From assembly GCA_965230525.1 (NCBI GenBank), contig OZ246008.1, forward strand, positions 2,294,001 through 2,358,000: a stretch of 64,000 bases of DNA. The letters run 5' to 3'. Below, one piece after another: positions 58,702 to 64,000 of this stretch; within the stretch, counting starts at the first letter, position 1, and every line of letters starts with the position of its first letter. The notes beneath the pieces are model-generated. The model worked only from the letters and a program-made list of their open reading frames with translations, ran no database searches and was not told the origin of the DNA. Position numbers and translations under genes: made by a program. This DNA comes from GCA-002733465 sp965230525 (GTDB lineage: Bacteria > Pseudomonadota > Gammaproteobacteria > Enterobacterales > Kangiellaceae).

Positions 58702-60096
58702 ATGAGCGAAATAAGACAAGTTGCCCGCGAAGACCGACAAGTTTCCAGCATTAAGATGCCCCCGCATTCCCTCGAGGCCGAGCAATCCGTTTTAGGTGGT
58801 CTTATTTTGGACAACGAGGCCTGGGAAAAAGTGGCTGAAAAACTGGTGGCGGAAGACTTCTACCGAAATGATCACAAGCTTATATTCAAAGCTATCCATT
58901 ATTTAGCTGAAAATGCCAAACCAATGGATGTGGTGACTCTTTATGAATTTCTTGACCAAGAAGGCGAGTCAGATGAAATTGGCGGATTAGCTTACCTTGC
59001 CGACCTAGCAAAAAATACTCCCAGCGCCTCAAATATTGGCGCGTATGCTGATATTGTTCGTGAACGCGCGGTATTGCGCTCATTAATTGGTGTTGCTAAT
59101 GAAATCGCTGATGCGGCATACGAGCCAAAAGGTCGAAAGCCAGACGAATTGTTGGATTTGGCCGAAACCAAAGTGTTTAAAATCGCCGAAGAGCGAGAAA
59201 CCGCTGACGGTGGTGGACCCGAATCCGTGGGCAATATATTGCCGCGAGCCCTCGATCGATTAGAAGAAATCCAAAAATCACAAGGTGGTATAACAGGTCT
59301 TGCCACAGGGTTTAAGGACTTTGACGATATGACCTCAGGGTTACAGCCCGCCGACCTGGTGATTGTAGCCGGACGACCGTCTATGGGTAAAACCACTGTT
59401 GCGATGAATATGGCTGAACATGCGGCGATTCACAGCGGCAAAGCAGTATTAGTCTTTAGTATGGAGATGCCTTCGCAATCTTTGCTAATGCGTTCATTTG
59501 CTTCCATTGGCGGCATTGATGCCACTCGATTAAGAACGGGGGCGCTCGATGACCGCGACTGGGACAATTTGTCAGTCGCGAGTAATATATTGAAGAACAA
59601 CTGCAAAATGTTGATTGATGATTCTGCAGGTTTGTCACCAACGGAGGTCAGAAGCCGCGCTAGGCGAGTTGTGCGTGAGCACGGTGAACTGAGTTTAATT
59701 TTAATCGATTATCTTCAGCTAATGCGAGTCCCCGGGTTAGGCGACAATCGAACTCAAGAGGTTTCGGAAATTTCGCGCTCGTTAAAAGCGTTGGCTAAAG
59801 AATTGGAATGTCCAGTGATCGCACTGAGTCAGCTTAACCGATCGTTGGAGCAGCGGGCCGATAGGCGCCCAGTAATGTCTGATTTACGTGAGTCGGGCGC
59901 GATCGAGCAGGACGCCGATTTAATTTGTTTTATCTATCGAGATGAAGTTTATAACCCAGAAAGCGAACGCAAAGGCATCGCAGAAATCATCATTGGAAAG
60001 CAACGTAACGGACCAATTGGGACGGTTAATGTGACATTCCAGGGCCATTACAACCGCTTCGTAAACTATACACCGGCCTATGATGATGAATATTAG
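58702..60096 (+). CDS. dnaB: Replicative DNA helicase DnaB
   Basis: The 464-residue helicase unwinds DNA at the replication fork as a hexamer. The N-terminal domain begins PPHSLEAEQSVLGGLILDN; the RecA-like domain has Walker A GRPSMGKTT, LILIDYLQLM (Walker B region) and ALSQLNRSLEQRADRRP with the arginine finger, then DLRESGAIEQDADLI. No intein interrupts it. The place after rplI is the common gammaproteobacterial order. Confidence 0.98.
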   Translation: MSEIRQVAREDRQVSSIKMPPHSLEAEQSVLGGLILDNEAWEKVAEKLVAEDFYRNDHKLIFKAIHYLAENAKPMDVVTLYEFLDQEGESDEIGGLAYLADLAKNTPSASNIGAYADIVRERAVLRSLIGVANEIADAAYEPKGRKPDELLDLAETKVFKIAEERETADGGGPESVGNILPRALDRLEEIQKSQGGITGLATGFKDFDDMTSGLQPADLVIVAGRPSMGKTTVAMNMAEHAAIHSGKAVLVFSMEMPSQSLLMRSFASIGGIDATRLRTGALDDRDWDNLSVASNILKNNCKMLIDDSAGLSPTEVRSRARRVVREHGELSLILIDYLQLMRVPGLGDNRTQEVSEISRSLKALAKELECPVIALSQLNRSLEQRADRRPVMSDLRESGAIEQDADLICFIYRDEVYNPESERKGIAEIIIGKQRNGPIGTVNVTFQGHYNRFVNYTPAYDDEY

Positions 60097-60175
60097 CGCG
60101 ACCAGATGGCATTTCATCTAACCCTTGATATTTGTAAAGAATATAGAACCGGTGTTTGTTTAAGAGTTTAAATTC

Positions 60176-60610
60176 ATGAGTATTTGGCACCAGACATCAA
60201 TCCAAGTTCCGGCTAAATCACGCGGTTTCCATATTATTACCGAGCAGGTGGTTCGCCAACTGCCAAAACTCTCAGAAATTAATGTTGGCTTATTGCACTT
60301 ATTTATTCAGCATACTTCGGCTTCGTTGACCATAAACGAAAATGCGGATCCAACCGTTCGCATGGATTTCGAGAGTCATTTCAATCATTTTGTGCCCGAA
60401 AATCAGTCCTATTATCAGCATGATTACGAAGGTTCAGATGATATGCCTGCCCACTTAAAATCATCCATTCTCGGTGCCAGTGTGAGTGTTCCTATCACCC
60501 GTGGAAAACTCAATCTCGGCACCTGGCAGGGGATTTACCTCTGTGAACACCGTAATCACGCGGGAGCTCGTCAATTAATTGCCACAATCAATGGCGTGAG
60601 CAAATCTTAA
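60176..60610 (+). CDS. yjbQ: YjbQ family protein (UPF0047)
   Basis: A 144-residue protein with the YjbQ signature: GLLHLFIQHTSASLTINENADP and a C-terminal LNLGTWQGIYLCEHRNH. Members have weak thiamine-phosphate-synthase-like activity in vitro; the true role is open. No other thiamine gene is nearby. Confidence 0.93.
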   Translation: MSIWHQTSIQVPAKSRGFHIITEQVVRQLPKLSEINVGLLHLFIQHTSASLTINENADPTVRMDFESHFNHFVPENQSYYQHDYEGSDDMPAHLKSSILGASVSVPITRGKLNLGTWQGIYLCEHRNHAGARQLIATINGVSKS

Positions 60611-60808
60611 AACAGTCATTTTAGACCGCTATTTTTTTCAATATTTGACCTGCGAAAAGCGCAATAAGCCCTTGAATTAAAGAAAATTAGGCAAGTTTTA
60701 CCGATCTTGTCTATGCTTTAGCTAACGATTGGAATAATAGCTAATAACTGAGCCTTTCGGCCTGTCAATGGATTGCCGGTACGAAGCTTGTAAGATTTGA
60801 GGTTTTAT

Positions 60809-62812
60809 ATGAATTTAACTGTAACTGCACGAATAGCAGGTGGTGCCGGTCTTGTCATCGTTTTGCTCGGTTTACTTGTGTTCAGTAGTTTGTCGGGGGT
60901 AAGTAATATCAACGACGGGTTAGTTGACGTGACTGGAAAGTCCACTCCCATGTTGGTCGAAGAAGGGGAGATTGTTCAATCACTGTTGCAAGCCGCAGCT
61001 CAAGTTAACTTTTACCATCAAACGGACGATGCCGGTAAGCTTGAAGTAATTAGCTCGGCTTACCAAGCTGAAATTGACAAAAATAAGGCGGCGCGTAATC
61101 GTTTAAAAGGGTATGCCGAAGGATTTCCTAATATTTCAGCACCGCTGGCCAAAAGTAATGAAACCTTTCAACAATATATCGAATTAGTACCAAAATCCTT
61201 TGAGTCACATAAGAACGATTTGCAACTTCGCGCAACCATTGCGAGTATGCGGGGCGATTTTGAAGATGTCGCCGACGAGTTAGGCTCTATGTTGTCTGAC
61301 TTTGCTGATGAAGTTTCCAACAATCAAACCGAATCCACTTTACGTTCTATGTCGAGTATGGTCGAGGAAGCAACCATTTCGATCACTGATGCGTTAGCCT
61401 ACAAACGTTCTGATCAGGTACCTGCTGCAAAAAATGATATTGCCTCCCTTTACGAAGACTTCAGCAAAAAATTTGCAACCGTTAAGAATGATAGTTCGGC
61501 AACATCAAATGAATACTTTTCGCAGTCAGAAGAAGCTATTGCTAGCTTTTCCGAATTACTGATTGGTAATAACGCCATTCTTAATTTACTCGAGCAGCAG
61601 CTATTGGCCAAAGAAGCGGCCAACCGACAACTGGTTGAGTCAGGGCAAGTTTCTACTGAAGTGTTAAATACTTTAAAGAAAGTCTCTAATGCCGTTAAAG
61701 ACTTAACCGCCAGTATTAAGCAAGAAGCCAAAGAAAATGTAAGTTCAAGCCGAATGTTAATAATCACTATTGCCTTGGTGGCAATCATTGTGGCGATTGG
61801 TATTAACTGGTGGGTACTGCAAAGCATTCGCTCGCCACTGGCGGAAATGCTACGTGTGATGGCAAAAGTATCCGATGGCGATTTACGAGAAAATGTCGAA
61901 GTCAAAAGCCAGGACGAGATAGGCAAACTTTCTGAAGGGTTTAATCAGTTAATTAATCAGCTGAGTAGTATGTTAAACGAAATTTCCGCAAGTTCGCATC
62001 AGCTTTCTGCGGCTGCCGAAGAAACTTCTGCCATATCCAGCGAAAGCCATTCCAATATTAACAAGCAAAAAGAACAAACGGATATGATCGCAACGGCCAT
62101 GACTGAAATGACCGCTACAGTTGATGAAGTGGCATCCAGTGCAACCAATACCTCTAAGGAAGTTAGCAATGCCGATAGAGAAGCGATTGAAGGGCAAAAA
62201 ATTGTTCAAAACAACATTGAAACGATTAATGGCTTAGCACAAGAAATTCAAAAGGCGGCTGAAGTCATCGACAAGCTTGATACTTACAGCACCAATATTG
62301 GCACGGTTTTGGATGTTATCAGAGGGATTGCCGATCAAACCAACTTACTGGCACTTAATGCGGCAATCGAAGCGGCGAGAGCGGGTGAACAAGGTCGAGG
62401 ATTTGCGGTGGTCGCCGATGAAGTGAGAACCTTAGCCAGTAAAACGCAAGAATCGACATCGGAAATTCAAGAGATGATTGAGCGTTTACAATCTGGAACT
62501 TTAGAAGCCGTAAAAGTGATGAAAACCAGTACTCATGAGGCACAAAATAGCGTTTCTGAAACGGCTAAAGCGGGCGAGTCACTATCAAAAATTACCGATG
62601 CGGTTAGTGTTATTAATGACATGAGTAGTCACATTGCGAGTGCCGCTGACGAGCAAAGTGCAGTGTCGCGAGAAATGCATGAAAACGTACTTTCTATTTC
62701 ACAAGCTGCCGATCAAACGGCGCAAGGAGCAAGTGAGAACTTAGCGGCGAGTCAAGAAATGGCAAAACTTGCTGAGAACCTACAACGCTTGGTTGGACGA
62801 TTTCAGTTTTAG
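60809..62812 (+). CDS. Methyl-accepting chemotaxis protein
   Basis: A 667-residue receptor: TM1 near residues 8-28, a periplasmic helical domain of about 280 residues (Gln- and Asn-rich, four-helix or double-bundle type), TM2 near 318-338, HAMP to about 390, and a long cytoplasmic coiled coil with the tip sequence GIADQTNLLALNAAIEAARAGEQGRGFAVVADEVR. The ligand is not predictable from the sequence. The ATG at 60809 starts with MNLTVTARIAGG; a TTG at 60797 would add four residues. It stands alone, with no che genes in the window. Confidence 0.95.
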   Translation: MNLTVTARIAGGAGLVIVLLGLLVFSSLSGVSNINDGLVDVTGKSTPMLVEEGEIVQSLLQAAAQVNFYHQTDDAGKLEVISSAYQAEIDKNKAARNRLKGYAEGFPNISAPLAKSNETFQQYIELVPKSFESHKNDLQLRATIASMRGDFEDVADELGSMLSDFADEVSNNQTESTLRSMSSMVEEATISITDALAYKRSDQVPAAKNDIASLYEDFSKKFATVKNDSSATSNEYFSQSEEAIASFSELLIGNNAILNLLEQQLLAKEAANRQLVESGQVSTEVLNTLKKVSNAVKDLTASIKQEAKENVSSSRMLIITIALVAIIVAIGINWWVLQSIRSPLAEMLRVMAKVSDGDLRENVEVKSQDEIGKLSEGFNQLINQLSSMLNEISASSHQLSAAAEETSAISSESHSNINKQKEQTDMIATAMTEMTATVDEVASSATNTSKEVSNADREAIEGQKIVQNNIETINGLAQEIQKAAEVIDKLDTYSTNIGTVLDVIRGIADQTNLLALNAAIEAARAGEQGRGFAVVADEVRTLASKTQESTSEIQEMIERLQSGTLEAVKVMKTSTHEAQNSVSETAKAGESLSKITDAVSVINDMSSHIASAADEQSAVSREMHENVLSISQAADQTAQGASENLAASQEMAKLAENLQRLVGRFQF

Positions 62813-63126
62813 CTAAGCGACCATTCTAACCGATACCAAACGCTATCTTCGTTAAGCGACTTTTTCCTAATTTCGCTTAGCACCGATGGCGTTTTCTATT
62901 TTTAGCCGAATAAAATATAATTGCGCTAATTTATTTTCGTTATACTTGGATAAATCTGGTTGTATTTGTTTTATCTTGTCATCAGTCGTTTTTTCTCGAG
63001 CTTGCGAGCCACTTTAGAAAACTGAATTAGAAAGCTAAACCAAAAAAGATCGAATTAAAAAGATTGGATTAAAACACCAAATTAAAAGCCAAATTAAATG
63101 CCTATCCCCAACTCAGGAATTACGAC
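62813..63126. other. Intergenic stretch with AT-rich imperfect repeats
   Basis: No gene seen. 63025-63098 holds loosely repeated GATTGAATTAAAA-like units, and a ten-codon frame (ATG 63098) ends by overlapping the TTG start of the next gene. Confidence 0.5.
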
Positions 63127-64000
63127 TTGAAGCCAAATTATCGAACAAGGCGAAATCTTAGCAGCGTTACTCAATGCATTGCTTTGTGTCTCGTTGGTGT
63201 AATCACACCGCCAGCTCAAGCGGATGAAAATACCAGTTTAACTCTCGCCTATGGACAATCCACCAATGACTATTTTGTAGAACAAAAAAGCCAGTTAACC
63301 AGCGAAAGTCAAAGTGTACTCTGGTCACGCAATATCGATAGTCAGTGGAGTATTTCCGCAAGTTTGAGTAAAAGTGACGGGAGTGGCCAGTGGGTGGTAT
63401 TTGAAGGTGACAATCGCTCCCTTGCAAATCGAGCAGAAACTTCATCGGACGGTTTTGGGGTTGGCGTTAATTGGCTATCGGAGCGTTTTGTTGTCGATTT
63501 TGGTTTTCAAAAAACAAGCACGAAAGAACAATCAATTGTATTTTTACCTCGTGTAGTCGAAAGGCTCAAAAGTGATACGGCCATAATTGATCTTTCGCTT
63601 GGCTCCGATTATTTACTGGTTGCCTACTCGGAGCAAAAACAGCTGAGCTTCGATTGGATGGTCGGTTTACAGTATGCCGATTTTGACGCTCACATTTCTG
63701 ATACTTTGGGGACAGATACGGAATTGTTGTTAGAGACAGAAATCGACTTAACTCAGCTGGGGTTGTTTGCTGATTTTGAAGTGAGCTTTTGGTTTGAGAG
63801 CCTAGACTTTGCTTGGAGTCCATTTATTAATTTCGGTTGGAACTTTGAAGTGAATTCGTCAGGTGAGCAAAAAGTGTTGCTTTCACGTGGCGGAGAGGCG
63901 AGACCGGTTAATATACTTGACGGGCGATTTACCAACGATTTAAAAATTCCCGACTCAGGAGAATGGGGAGTCGGGATCTTGTTTTTGCTCGATAACGGTT
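63127..64000 (+). CDS. Outer-membrane barrel-like protein (cut by the window end)
   Basis: An open frame of 291 codons that runs off the right edge. The only start is TTG at 63127, preceded by CAGGAA; a signal peptide ends near PPAQA-DEN. The mature part alternates in strand pattern (SLTLAYGQSTNDYF, VLWSRNIDSQWSISASLSKS, FGVGVNWLSERFVVDFGFQK), like autotransporter-domain or other outer-membrane barrels. No family can be named without the C-terminus. Confidence 0.65.
   Translation, partial: MKPNYRTRRNLSSVTQCIALCLVGVITPPAQADENTSLTLAYGQSTNDYFVEQKSQLTSESQSVLWSRNIDSQWSISASLSKSDGSGQWVVFEGDNRSLANRAETSSDGFGVGVNWLSERFVVDFGFQKTSTKEQSIVFLPRVVERLKSDTAIIDLSLGSDYLLVAYSEQKQLSFDWMVGLQYADFDAHISDTLGTDTELLLETEIDLTQLGLFADFEVSFWFESLDFAWSPFINFGWNFEVNSSGEQKVLLSRGGEARPVNILDGRFTNDLKIPDSGEWGVGILFLLDNG

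Overview
The window comes from the chromosome of a moderately AT-rich gammaproteobacterium, probably marine and aerobic. The evidence is the rpsF-rpsR-rplI-dnaB block, an AcnA-type aconitase, YaeQ and YjbQ proteins, a Fur-type iron module, several TonB-dependent receptors and outer-membrane barrels, and integron-like cassettes. I could not fix the genus; an Oceanospirillales/Kangiella-like relative is a guess. I saw no rRNA, tRNA, CRISPR array, prophage or integron integrase.

Layout. 0-2.1 kb: the 3' end of a serine hydrolase and three small membrane or lipoprotein genes. 2.2-4.9 kb: acnA. 5-12.4 kb (minus strand): a MacAB-type ABC efflux operon (adaptor, ATPase, permease) followed by an NtrC-family regulator and its histidine kinase, with a sigma54-type promoter in front of the adaptor gene. 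12.7-21.1 kb: small secreted proteins, an S41-like peptidase, a Tat-exported molybdenum hydroxylase with its 2Fe-2S subunit, an outer-membrane barrel and an amidohydrolase. 21.4-25.2 kb: an integrase-less gene-cassette array (CALIN). 25.4-31.2 kb: a Fur-controlled TonB receptor/PepSY iron module and a CysG-like protein with a decayed methyltransferase tail. 31.4-41.8 kb: accessory region with an IS3-family remnant, a LuxR-type response regulator, a second cassette cluster including an AraC/GyrI regulator, many small orphan genes and a pseudogene.

41.8-53.4 kb is the most coherent accessory system. A sodium-symporter-type hybrid sensor kinase is co-directional with a GntP-family permease; divergent from them is a TonB receptor; then come a lipoprotein poly(3-hydroxybutyrate) depolymerase, a 3-hydroxybutyrate oligomer hydrolase and a 3-hydroxybutyrate dehydrogenase. 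Together they describe a route from external polyester to acetoacetate. Nearly the same 13-bp sequence (core ACTATRGT) sits in both divergent promoter regions of this locus and in front of the LuxR-type regulator 9 kb away, suggesting a CrbS/CrbR-like regulatory circuit.

53.5-64 kb: yaeQ, a transmembrane Ser/Thr kinase with a cysteine-paired TPR-like periplasmic domain, a lipoprotein, the ribosomal protein/dnaB block, yjbQ, a chemotaxis receptor, and the start of an outer-membrane protein cut by the window end.

A genome habit stands out: at least a dozen intergenic spots hold short tandem repeats, each with its own unit of 7-19 bp. They are contiguous, not CRISPR-like, and look like local slippage expansions.
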